Assembly (NCBI GenBank): GCA_045591885.1
Contig: JAZNTT010000079.1
Location: 1-9,697 of the forward strand
Reading direction: 5' to 3'
Source: Colimorpha_A sp045591885
GTDB lineage: Bacteria; Bacillota; Clostridia; Oscillospirales; CAG-272
Length of the DNA stretch: 9,697 nucleotides
Within the stretch, counting starts at the first letter, position 1; each line of letters opens with the position of its first letter. Under the pieces are notes generated by a model. It ran no database searches and was not told where the DNA came from. It saw nothing but the letters and a program-made list of their open reading frames with translations. Of this stretch, positions 1 to 5,828 are shown in pieces. The translations under genes and the position numbers were made by a program.

Positions 1-167
1 CGGTCTATGGCGATAAGCCTTCCGTTTTGATTCAATCGGCTCGCGATAGCGTAGCTGTGACCGCCGCCGCCTGCCGTACAGTCTACATAGAGACCGTCGG
101 GCTTTATGTTCAGTCCGTCAATGCATTCGTTAAGCATCACGGAGTAGTGTTCAAAGTTAACAGCCAT
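1..167 (-). CDS. rsmH: 16S rRNA (cytosine1402-N4)-methyltransferase RsmH, N-terminal part only
   Basis: The first 55 codons are visible; the rest lies beyond the left edge. RsmH (MraW) uses S-adenosylmethionine to methylate N4 of C1402 in 16S rRNA. The visible N-terminus has the family signature: FEHYSVMLNECIDGL (residues 5-19), then the SAM-binding strand and glycine loop LYVDCTAGGGGHSYAIASRL, then LIAIDR at the edge. The ATG at 167-165 is chosen because it gives the usual short lead before the conserved histidine. It follows the mraZ stop codon after a single base (TGA-T-ATG), and I see no strong ribosome binding site of its own, so translation is probably coupled to mraZ. This is the standard start of the division and cell wall (dcw) cluster. 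Identity is secure; completeness cannot be judged. Confidence 0.95.
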   Translation of the reverse strand, partial: MAVNFEHYSVMLNECIDGLNIKPDGLYVDCTAGGGGHSYAIASRLNQNGRLIAID

Positions 168-168
168 A

Positions 169-588
169 TCAGAAACCGAGCTTGATGAGCAGATCTGTGA
201 TATCTGCTGTGTTTTCGGAATTGCTTTCGCTTATCCAGCATTCCTCGTCCCAAATCTCAATGTGGTCGCCGACGCCGATTATCTTTACGGCACGTGTAAG
301 ACCTGCATATTCGCAAAGGGTAGGGGATATAAGCACGCGTCCCTGACCGTCAACGTTCGTTTCGAATGCGGCAGAGAAGAGGAATCTCTTTATCATTCTC
401 GTTTCGGTCTGCGGAAGTGTTTCGAGCTTTGCGGTGAAATCCTCCCAACGATCCATCGGGTAAAGGGAAATGCACTTATCAACGTTCTTTGTCATTACAA
501 CGGTATCGCCAAGCTCTTCACGAAGACGCGAGGGAAGACTAACGCGCTTCTTGCTGTCTAAATTGTGGCTGTATTCTCCGCAGAACAT
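169..588 (-). CDS. mraZ: MraZ, transcriptional regulator of the division/cell wall cluster
   Basis: A 139-residue protein of normal MraZ length that opens with MFCGEYSHNLDSKKR and ends DLLIKLGF. MraZ is a double AbrB-like (SpoVT-type) DNA-binding protein that forms rings and binds short repeats in its own promoter, controlling mraZ-rsmH and downstream division genes. Both half-motifs are visible: DSKKRVSLP near residues 11-19 and DGQGRVLIS near 80-88, plus AGLTRAVKIIGVGDHIEIW at 95-113. In the first motif, lysine (K14) stands where the family usually has glycine (DxKGR); the arginine is kept. The start is supported by AAGGAGG at 597-603, eight bases upstream. The gene lies 1 base from rsmH and downstream of its probable operator at 651-676, so autoregulation is expected. 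Confidence 0.96.
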   Translation of the reverse strand: MFCGEYSHNLDSKKRVSLPSRLREELGDTVVMTKNVDKCISLYPMDRWEDFTAKLETLPQTETRMIKRFLFSAAFETNVDGQGRVLISPTLCEYAGLTRAVKIIGVGDHIEIWDEECWISESNSENTADITDLLIKLGF

Positions 589-650
589 ACGCGTTTCCTC
601 CTTGCTTGACGTTTTTATGGGAAGTTGCGGTCATATCGTGGACTATTCAA

Positions 651-676
651 CCACTTTGACCCACTTTTCACCACTT
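651..676 (-). promoter_or_regulatory. MraZ-binding repeats (three AAGTGG boxes, 10-bp period)
   Basis: On the minus strand AAGTGG occurs three times, at 676-671, 666-661 and 656-651, separated by four bases each time (TGAA, GTCA). The exact 10-bp spacing puts the boxes on one face of the helix. MraZ of E. coli and Bacillus subtilis is known to bind three or so TGGG or GTGG-type direct repeats with a 10-bp period in front of mraZ, so this is very likely the autoregulatory operator. The boxes sit at and just after the predicted transcription start, which favours repression. Confidence 0.85.
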
Positions 677-684
677 ATGCTACA

Positions 685-713
685 ATTATATACTCTACAT
701 CACTGTTTTGCAA
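685..713 (-). promoter_or_regulatory. Predicted sigma-A promoter of mraZ-rsmH
   Basis: On the minus strand, TTGCAA (713-708) is followed after exactly 17 bases by a perfect TATAAT (690-685). Transcription should start near 678, giving a leader of about 90 bases before the mraZ ATG. The three GTGG boxes begin immediately at the predicted start site. Seen directly; the promoter function is inferred. Confidence 0.75.
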
Positions 714-800
714 TAGAAAACGCCACTATTTTGATGACAAAATTCATTATTTTGCAAGCAAAAGAACAAATTTTCGACAATATCCGCCAAAAAACAGAAC

Positions 801-843
801 AATAACCGAACGCTCAGCTTTTGGACGTGGGCGCTCGGTTATT
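801..843. other. Hairpin in the divergent mraZ / araC-lplA intergenic region
   Basis: Two 15-base arms, 801-815 and 829-843, pair with one A-C mismatch and one G-T wobble around a 13-base loop. On the minus strand the stem is followed by GTTCTGTTTTTTGG, a moderate T tract; on the plus strand only ATTTCTATT follows. It resembles a terminator, but both flanking genes point away from it, so it has no obvious transcript to end. It could block antisense transcription toward mraZ or end an unseen small RNA. The rest of this 357-base gap holds the two promoters, the MraZ boxes and AT-rich sequence. Confidence 0.5.
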
Positions 844-879
844 TCTATTAAAGTATGTGCTTGAAATTGCCGAAATTTA

Positions 880-908
880 TTGACAAAAAGAAGATTTTGT
901 GATATATT
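880..908 (+). promoter_or_regulatory. Predicted sigma-A promoter of the araC-lplA fusion
   Basis: A perfect TTGACA (880-885), a 17-base spacer and TATATT (903-908) give a near-consensus promoter. Transcription should start near 915, leaving about 30 bases of leader before the ATG at 946. A direct repeat GAAATT (863-868 and 872-877) lies just upstream of the -35 box, where AraC-family activators often bind. Confidence 0.8.
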
Positions 909-945
909 TGTGTTGAAAATTGCTGTTTGGAAGGAGAACGCTAAA

Positions 946-2769
946 ATGGAAGACGGAAGAACGGTAAATCACTCAAATGTTGAAACACTGCTTGAAACAC
1001 ACATGCTCTCACACAGAACGGTCCCGTTTGTGTTTCATACAGACTGTGTAGTTGTTTCCCCTCCGCATTATGCTAACAAACATAAGGAGCTTGAGATCCT
1101 TATGTGCATCTCCGGATCGGGTACGGTATATTCAGATATGAAGCCGATTAAGCTTGTACCGGGTGAAATGGCGGTCATTAATACAAACAGGATACATTAT
1201 TCAACAACTGAAAGTGAATTTCGTTATCATTGTTTGATTATCGACAATGAATTTTTGTGCTCTATTGGGATTGATACTGACAAGGTTTGTTTTGAAGACA
1301 AGATCGTATCGCCGTTCTTTGAAGAGCTTTTTGGCAAGATAAATACAGAGTGGCATCGTGACGATAAATTCAGGAGTGTCATTATTAAGTCGATCATAAC
1401 TGAGCTTTTCGTTGATATGTGCCGTAATCATATTGTAAAGGGTACTACTAACGAAAGAGAAAGCAAGACGCTTAAGAAGATAAAATATTCGATAAATTAT
1501 ATTAAACAGAACTTCCGGCGCGATCTGTCACTCGACGAGGTTTCCGATGCGGCGGGACTGTCACGCTATCATTTCTGCCGCGAGTTCCGAAAGGCGACGG
1601 GACTTACTCCCGTTGAGTTTATCAATAGAACAAGATGCGAATTGGCAAAGGAGCTTCTCGAATCGAAGAAGTATACTATTTCCGAAATCAGTGACATGAG
1701 CGGCTTTATGACTTCCGCGCATTTCTCTAAAACGTTTAAGACCTTTTTCGGCGCACATCCCTCGGAGATTTTGAAGAAGGCAAAGCGAACTAAGGAGAGT
1801 GACACCTTGAAGCATAGGTTCATATACAACTCCTCAAAGGATCCGTTTTATAACCTCGCTCTCGAGGAGTGGCTTATGAAGAACTGCGACGAGGACGTAT
1901 TTATTCTTTGGCAGAACAGTCCGACTGTCGTTATCGGACGCTATCAGAACGTGTATGCTGAAGTAAATATTCCTTATGCCGAGAAAAACGGCATTTCAGT
2001 CGTAAGAAGAATGAGCGGCGGCGGTGCGGTTTATCACGATAGCGGAAACGTTAATTTTACCTTTATAGTAAAGGACGATGGAGACGGCATTGATTTTGCA
2101 CGATTCCTTTCGCCTATAAAGGATGCTCTTGCATCGCTTGGAATTGAAACCGAGCTTTCGGGAAGAAACGATCTGCTTATGGGCGGAAAGAAGATCTCAG
2201 GAAGCGCGCAGTGCCGTAAATACGGTAAGGTGCTTCATCACGGAACTCTGCTTGTTGACGTTGACGTTGACAGGCTTTCTTCGGTGCTTAACGTGAGCGC
2301 AGAAAAGCTGATAAGCAAGGGGATAAGCAGCGTAAAAAGCCGTGTGACGAATATTAAGGACGTTCATCCTGACGTTAGCGTAAGCGTGATAATCGATACC
2401 TTAACGGAAAAGCTTTGGGGCGCTCGTCTCGATCTTACTGAAAAGGAAAAAACTGAGATCAAGCTCCTTGCCGGTGAAAAATACTCCTCATGGGAATACG
2501 TTTACGGAAGCTCAAAGGCGCTTTCAAAAACTGTTAAAAATCGTTATGACGGAGGTAGTATTGAGATCTCGTTTGATTCTGAAAACGGCGTTATAATGGA
2601 TGCAAGAATTAACGGCGATTTCTTTGCTGACGGTGAGGTCGCCTTGATTGAAAAAGCACTTATTGGATGTCGGTTATCAACGGGCGAACTGATTACTGCT
2701 CTTGAAAACACAGATTGTAAGATTCACGGAATTACTTCCGATCAAATAGCGGAAACTCTTTTAAAATAG
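946..2769 (+). CDS. AraC-family regulator fused to lipoate-protein ligase
   Basis: The frame encodes 607 residues. Residues about 20-130 look like the cupin sensor of AraC-type regulators (HKELEILMCISGSGTVY, then LVPGEMAVI). Residues 179-280 form the AraC DNA-binding domain with two helix-turn-helix units (LSLDEVSDAAGLSRYHFCRE and YTISEISDMSGF...FSKTFKTFFG). From about 288 it is a full LplA: YNLALEEWL, RRMSGGGAVYHD (354-365), NDLLMGGKKISGSAQ with probable catalytic K416, HHGTLLVDVD, and the C-terminal accessory domain. LplA joins lipoate to E2 and H proteins through lipoyl-AMP. The ATG at 946 has AAGGAG nine bases upstream; an in-frame TTG at 880 is the -35 box and is rejected. Each domain is a secure match; the fusion is unusual and recalls BirA. 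A lost stop codon or a one-base sequence error remains possible. Confidence 0.85.
   Translation: MEDGRTVNHSNVETLLETHMLSHRTVPFVFHTDCVVVSPPHYANKHKELEILMCISGSGTVYSDMKPIKLVPGEMAVINTNRIHYSTTESEFRYHCLIIDNEFLCSIGIDTDKVCFEDKIVSPFFEELFGKINTEWHRDDKFRSVIIKSIITELFVDMCRNHIVKGTTNERESKTLKKIKYSINYIKQNFRRDLSLDEVSDAAGLSRYHFCREFRKATGLTPVEFINRTRCELAKELLESKKYTISEISDMSGFMTSAHFSKTFKTFFGAHPSEILKKAKRTKESDTLKHRFIYNSSKDPFYNLALEEWLMKNCDEDVFILWQNSPTVVIGRYQNVYAEVNIPYAEKNGISVVRRMSGGGAVYHDSGNVNFTFIVKDDGDGIDFARFLSPIKDALASLGIETELSGRNDLLMGGKKISGSAQCRKYGKVLHHGTLLVDVDVDRLSSVLNVSAEKLISKGISSVKSRVTNIKDVHPDVSVSVIIDTLTEKLWGARLDLTEKEKTEIKLLAGEKYSSWEYVYGSSKALSKTVKNRYDGGSIEISFDSENGVIMDARINGDFFADGEVALIEKALIGCRLSTGELITALENTDCKIHGITSDQIAETLLK
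1792..1809 (+). promoter_or_regulatory. Internal ribosome binding site and TTG start at the regulator-ligase junction
   Basis: AAGGAG (1792-1797) stands nine bases before an in-frame TTG (1807-1809, codon 288), exactly the spacing of the main start (AAGGAG, nine bases, ATG 946). The TTG opens the sequence LKHRFIYNSSKDPFYNLALEEW, the natural beginning of a free LplA of about 320 residues. In the -1 frame, TAA at 1791-1793 overlaps this site (TAAGGAG) and TGA follows at 1800-1802, the arrangement expected of two separate genes in an operon. Internal initiation is inferred. Confidence 0.55.
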
Positions 2770-2799
2770 AAAATGACAGGCGTTTGCCTGTCATTTTTT
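2770..2799. terminator. Bidirectional terminator between araC-lplA and mgtE
   Basis: A perfect 12-bp stem (2770-2781 with 2786-2797) encloses the loop GTTT and runs into six T residues (2794-2799) on the plus strand. On the minus strand the arm AAAATGACAGGC is mirrored and ends in TTTTCTATTTT. The two converging genes end 28 bases apart; the mgtE stop codon (2800-2798) touches the end of the T tract. Confidence 0.9.
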
Positions 2800-4165
2800 A
2801 AATTTTGAGAATTGCACTGGCAACGCCGAAATAGACGAGAAGGGAAAGCGCATCGACTATCGTAGTTATAAAAGGGCTTGCCATAACCGCAGGGTCAAGA
2901 CCGAGCTTACCTGCAAGCAGTGGCAGAGAGCAACCTATCAGCTTCGCTATGAATATCGTGAACGCCATGGTCAAAGCTACCACGAGTGAAACTGTTACGG
3001 TAATCCCGCTTCCGAGAAGGAGATTGTCGATAAGAAGGATCTTTATAAACGTTGCTATCGCCACAGCTCCGCCGCAGAGAAGCGATACGCGGAATTCCTT
3101 GAAGAGTATTCTGAAAACATCTGAATATCCAAGCTCGCTGAGGGACAGTCCGCGAATGACTGTGACAGATGCCTGGCTTCCTGCGTTACCTCCGGTACCC
3201 ATTATCATTGGTATGAACGCGGTAAGAGCAACTTGCGCTGCGAGCGCGTTTTCAAAGGACGAAATGATTATTCCCGTAAAGGTTGCTGAGAGCATGAGTA
3301 TCATAAGCCACGGTATACGGGTGAGGAATATCTTAAAGGGCGACGTTTTGATGTAAGGACGGTCTGTCGGTGTGATTGCCGACATCTTTGCGATATCCTC
3401 TTCGTCCTCTTCGCTGATGACGTCAACGGCATCGTCGATAGTTATGATATCGACAAGACGGTTTTCGTTGTCAACTACGGGGAGAGCAAGAAAATCGTAC
3501 TTCATCAGAAGCGTAGCGGCGGCTTCTCTGTCTTCCGAAGTGTTTACCGCTATTACGTTCGGATTCATTATATCGCCAATTTTAGCATCTTTATCTGATA
3601 AAATCAGCGTGTATACCGAAACGACTCCGAGAAGCTTTTTGTTTTCGGTCACGTAGCACGTGTATATGCTTTCGCTTTCAGTTCCCGTTTTACGAAGATG
3701 TGCAAACGCTTCTTCGACGGTCATGCTCGGACGCAGGCTGACGAACTCGATCGTCATTATGCTTCCCGCAGTATCACCCGAGTAGGAGAGAAGCTGATTT
3801 ATCGCCTTACGGCTATCGGAATTTGAGTTTTTGAGGATACGCGTGACGACGTTTGCCGGCATTTCCTCGATGATGTCGACAGTATCGTCGATATAAAGCT
3901 CGTCAAGAACCGACTGAAGCTCCTTATCGGTAAAGGAATTGATTAGCGCCTCCTGCGTGTCGGGATCCATTTCGACGAACACCTCCGCCGCAAGCTCCTT
4001 TGGAAGCAAACGGAAGATGAGTCGGTGCTGTTCTTCGTCAATCATATCGAACAGCGATGCTATGTCTGCAGGCTCTGCGGTTTTCAGCAGACGTCCGAGC
4101 TCGCCGATTTTCTTTCCCTCGTACAGACCCAGAGCAAGCTCAAGGTCGAGAATATTGTTTTCCAT
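2798..4165 (-). CDS. mgtE: Magnesium transporter MgtE
   Basis: The product has 455 residues, the usual length for this Mg2+ channel/transporter of the inner membrane. Order of parts: MgtE N-terminal helical domain (about 15-130, with LLKTAEPADIASLFD and the SGDTAGSIMT junction at 129-138), two CBS domains (about 135-190 and 197-255, ending in the acidic SEEDEED), then a membrane domain (about 285-455). The channel signature PMIMGTGGNAGSQASVTVIRG is at 319-339, and the pore aspartate of the last helix is probably D438 in ITTIVDALSLLVYF. N and CBS domains act as a cytoplasmic Mg2+ gate in characterised homologues. The start has AAGGA about ten bases upstream. No convincing promoter lies directly in front, so expression probably comes from the leader promoter at 4372-4400 through the terminator at 4225-4251. 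Confidence 0.95.
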   Translation of the reverse strand: MENNILDLELALGLYEGKKIGELGRLLKTAEPADIASLFDMIDEEQHRLIFRLLPKELAAEVFVEMDPDTQEALINSFTDKELQSVLDELYIDDTVDIIEEMPANVVTRILKNSNSDSRKAINQLLSYSGDTAGSIMTIEFVSLRPSMTVEEAFAHLRKTGTESESIYTCYVTENKKLLGVVSVYTLILSDKDAKIGDIMNPNVIAVNTSEDREAAATLLMKYDFLALPVVDNENRLVDIITIDDAVDVISEEDEEDIAKMSAITPTDRPYIKTSPFKIFLTRIPWLMILMLSATFTGIIISSFENALAAQVALTAFIPMIMGTGGNAGSQASVTVIRGLSLSELGYSDVFRILFKEFRVSLLCGGAVAIATFIKILLIDNLLLGSGITVTVSLVVALTMAFTIFIAKLIGCSLPLLAGKLGLDPAVMASPFITTIVDALSLLVYFGVASAILKI

Positions 4166-4224
4166 TTCGGTACGTTCCTTTCTTTTTGTGGGTATAGGGT
4201 TTGATAAGGTAGTACCGACGAAAT

Positions 4225-4251
4225 AAAAAGTGCGCAGGCAATTCTGCGCAC
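4225..4251 (-). terminator. Intrinsic terminator between the small leader ORF and mgtE
   Basis: Read on the minus strand, an 8-bp perfect GC-rich stem (GTGCGCAG at 4251-4244, CTGCGCAC at 4237-4230) with loop AATTGC is followed by TTTTTATTT. It lies 10 bases after the stop of the 25-codon ORF and 60 bases before mgtE, so it either ends a short transcript or acts as an attenuator for mgtE. Confidence 0.85.
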
Positions 4252-4261
4252 GAAGTTATGC

Positions 4262-4339
4262 TTAAATAACTGTTAAGTGAGCAAAAATGCATCTGATATT
4301 ACACTGATTACACCCGTCGGGATTACTGCCTGTGTCCAT
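4262..4339 (-). CDS. Candidate 25-residue Cys-containing leader peptide or micropeptide
   Basis: An ATG-to-TAA frame of 25 residues with an unusually good translation signal: GAGGTGAG (4352-4345) five bases before the ATG, a close match to the 16S anti-Shine-Dalgarno. It begins MDTGSNPDG, carries three cysteines in CNQCNIRC (residues 10-17, spacing CxxCxxxC) and ends IFAHLTVI. It has no membrane segment or signal peptide. A promoter lies about 26 bases upstream and a terminator directly downstream, so it forms a complete transcription unit. I do not recognise a family. The sequence also folds: the region around its ribosome binding site can pair with its last codons, so it may instead be a structured regulatory leader of mgtE in which the frame is incidental. 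No codon-level evidence separates these options. Confidence 0.45.
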   Translation of the reverse strand: MDTGSNPDGCNQCNIRCIFAHLTVI

Positions 4340-4371
4340 TAATGCTCACCTCACTTTTAGTTTCTTTTTAC

Positions 4372-4400
4372 AGTATATCACTTTATCTATTCTTCGTAAA
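4372..4400 (-). promoter_or_regulatory. Predicted sigma-A promoter of the small ORF / mgtE leader
   Basis: On the minus strand TTTACG (4400-4395), 17 bases, then TATACT (4377-4372). Transcription should start near 4365. The leader from there to the mgtE ATG is about 200 bases and contains the small ORF and the terminator. Confidence 0.65.
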
Positions 4401-4450
4401 GAGGGAATTTTAAAAAATAATTCGTTTTTTGTTACTTTTTTGTTTTTTTC

Positions 4451-4479
4451 TTGAAATGGTCTATTATATATGATATACT
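4451..4479 (+). promoter_or_regulatory. Predicted sigma-A promoter of the membrane-protein gene
   Basis: TTGAAA (4451-4456), a 17-base spacer and TATACT (4474-4479) preceded by TGA, an extended -10. Transcription should start near 4486, about 25 bases before the GTG start codon. It is divergent from the mgtE-leader promoter. Confidence 0.75.
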
Positions 4480-4510
4480 TTACTGTGAAAATTGTTGATG
4501 GGAGATTACC

Positions 4511-5209
4511 GTGTTTTCTAAGATTAAAAATTGGTTCAATAATTACTGGTATTACTATAAATGGGGCGTTATTATTGTCGGAGCTATTATTGCTATTCTT
4601 GCAATATGCTTTGTGCAGTGCGCGACACAGGAAAAATATGACATTAAAATAATGTATACCGGTCCTCATATATTCGAGGTCAATGAAAAGGATTCGCTTT
4701 CAAGCGCCTTTGAGCAGATAATGAATGATTACAACGGTGACGGAAAGACCGTTGCCGATATAATGGACATTACCGCCTTTACCGACGATCAAATAAGAGA
4801 AGCGGCCGGCGAAAACCATGATGATGAAATGCTTATAAAGTACGCGCCGTATACTGTTGATCGCGTTCGGCAGAATTTTACCGGTGCAATATCAGGTGAC
4901 GGCTACGTTTGTCTTATTGATAAATACTGGTACGATATTTTGAAAGGAAATAACGCTCTCGTTCCTCTTTCTGAGGTTCTTGGATACACCCCCGATAATT
5001 CTATCGACGAATACTCTGTATATTTGCGAGATCTCGAATTCTATAAGTTCTTTACCGATTCCGTCGGCAAGCTTCCCGAGGACACGATAGTTTGCTTCAG
5101 AGTCATGCCGACTACTTCATCAATTATCGGTCGCAAAGAAGCAAAGAAAATGTATAGCTATTCAAAGGATCTTTTCAAAGCGATGCTTGAATTTAACCCC
5201 GAGGGTTAA
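4511..5209 (+). CDS. Membrane-anchored protein of unknown function
   Basis: I cannot assign a function. The protein has 232 residues and starts at GTG with GGGAG (4500-4504) six bases upstream. Residues 1-18 are basic and strongly aromatic (NWFNNYWYYYKW), residues 19-37 form one hydrophobic membrane segment, and the remaining 195 or so are hydrophilic and probably outside the cell, giving a signal-anchor topology. C37 ends the hydrophobic run, but the preceding residues (FVQC) do not fit a lipobox. A DYNGDGKTVADI stretch at 73-84 resembles an EF-hand or dockerin-type Ca2+ loop, although its spacing is not canonical. Later conserved-looking pieces are DGYVCLIDKYWYD and VPLSEVLGY. Proteins with this aromatic-TM start seem common in Clostridia, a recollection not tested here. 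The gene has its own promoter and overlaps the convergent amidase gene by four bases. Confidence 0.85.
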   Translation: MFSKIKNWFNNYWYYYKWGVIIVGAIIAILAICFVQCATQEKYDIKIMYTGPHIFEVNEKDSLSSAFEQIMNDYNGDGKTVADIMDITAFTDDQIREAAGENHDDEMLIKYAPYTVDRVRQNFTGAISGDGYVCLIDKYWYDILKGNNALVPLSEVLGYTPDNSIDEYSVYLRDLEFYKFFTDSVGKLPEDTIVCFRVMPTTSSIIGRKEAKKMYSYSKDLFKAMLEFNPEG

Positions 5210-5772
5210 TTCAGACCGTAATAGGTAAGAATCCCGTTGTACATTCCTTGTGCAAACAGGTCGGGCCGTTCGCTCATGAGTGCGGCGTCGCTCGGATTAG
5301 TTATAAATCCAAGCTCGATAAGCACGGCCGGCATTCTTGTTTTCCGCAATACATAAAGAGACGGGCGGACAAACATTCCGCGGCTTTGCAAGCCTGTCGA
5401 CTCTGTCAATCCCGCCAATATATCCTCGCCGAGAGCAAATCCGGGGGAGCTTTGCGAGTAGGCGTAACCCTCGTTTCCGCTTGCGCTTTCTATGTTCGAC
5501 GCGTTTGCGTGGATACTGATAAACGCGTCTGCGCCCCAGTTGTTCGCCGCATCGGTGCGTGCCTTTAAGCTCGTTCCGATGCTTGTTCCGAGTATCTCGT
5601 CGGGCGAATTGCGAGACAGACGAACCTCAAAATTCGGGTTTGCGCGAAGCAGGTCGGCAAGCTGAACGCCTACCTCGTAGGTTATGTCCTGCTCAAATAG
5701 ACCGTTACCCTCGGCACCTGCATTCGGGTTGCGCGGATTGTGTCCCTGATCTATAAAAATTTTTATTGCCAT
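5206..5772 (-). CDS. N-acetylmuramoyl-L-alanine amidase (Amidase_3, zinc-dependent)
   Basis: The product has 188 residues, nearly all one Amidase_3 domain, which cuts the bond between N-acetylmuramic acid and L-alanine in peptidoglycan. Zinc ligands are visible: H11 in IFIDQGHNP, E27 in GLFEQDITYEV and H88 in ISIHANAS. The catalytic glutamate is E153 in VLIELGFITN. The start is the ATG at 5772-5770 with GGAGG six bases upstream; a nine-codon extension to 5799 reads through that site and is rejected. There is no signal peptide, membrane segment or wall-binding domain, unlike CwlD or LytC; this is typical of endolysin-like or otherwise released amidases, but no phage genes are nearby. It has its own promoter, and its TAA overlaps the stop of the convergent membrane-protein gene. 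Confidence 0.93.
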   Translation of the reverse strand: MAIKIFIDQGHNPRNPNAGAEGNGLFEQDITYEVGVQLADLLRANPNFEVRLSRNSPDEILGTSIGTSLKARTDAANNWGADAFISIHANASNIESASGNEGYAYSQSSPGFALGEDILAGLTESTGLQSRGMFVRPSLYVLRKTRMPAVLIELGFITNPSDAALMSERPDLFAQGMYNGILTYYGLN

Positions 5773-5799
5773 TACGTTCCTCCGTTTAGGTTTTATCAC

Positions 5800-5828
5800 A
5801 GTATATGCGCCCGAATACGGAGTGACAA
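5800..5828 (-). promoter_or_regulatory. Predicted sigma-A promoter of the amidase gene
   Basis: On the minus strand TTGTCA (5828-5823), 17 bases, then TATACT (5805-5800), five of six matches in each box. The -35 box ends two bases before the ribosome binding site of the divergent ttcA-family gene (AAAGG, 5831-5835), so the two genes share a 69-base control region. Confidence 0.75.

Noticed and set aside
470..805. A 111-codon rightward frame across the mraZ start and the intergenic region, including a short MTKFIILQ tail peptide.
   Set aside because: Most of it is antisense to mraZ and its promoter; neither the long frame nor the tail ATG has a ribosome binding site.
880..945. A 22-codon N-terminal extension of the fusion protein from TTG at 880.
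   Set aside because: The TTG is the first part of the TTGACA -35 box, and the ATG at 946 has a clear AAGGAG nine bases upstream.
2949..4226. Several long rightward frames opposite mgtE.
   Set aside because: They are serine/arginine-rich antisense products of the biased codon use of mgtE and have no ribosome binding sites.
4166..4365. An M-box (Mg2+) riboswitch before mgtE.
   Set aside because: The leader has a terminator, but I could not find the conserved M-box segments; it is reported instead as an unclassified leader.
5773..5799. A nine-codon extension of the amidase.
   Set aside because: It would translate through the GGAGG that serves the ATG at 5772, and its start would fall immediately at the predicted transcription start.
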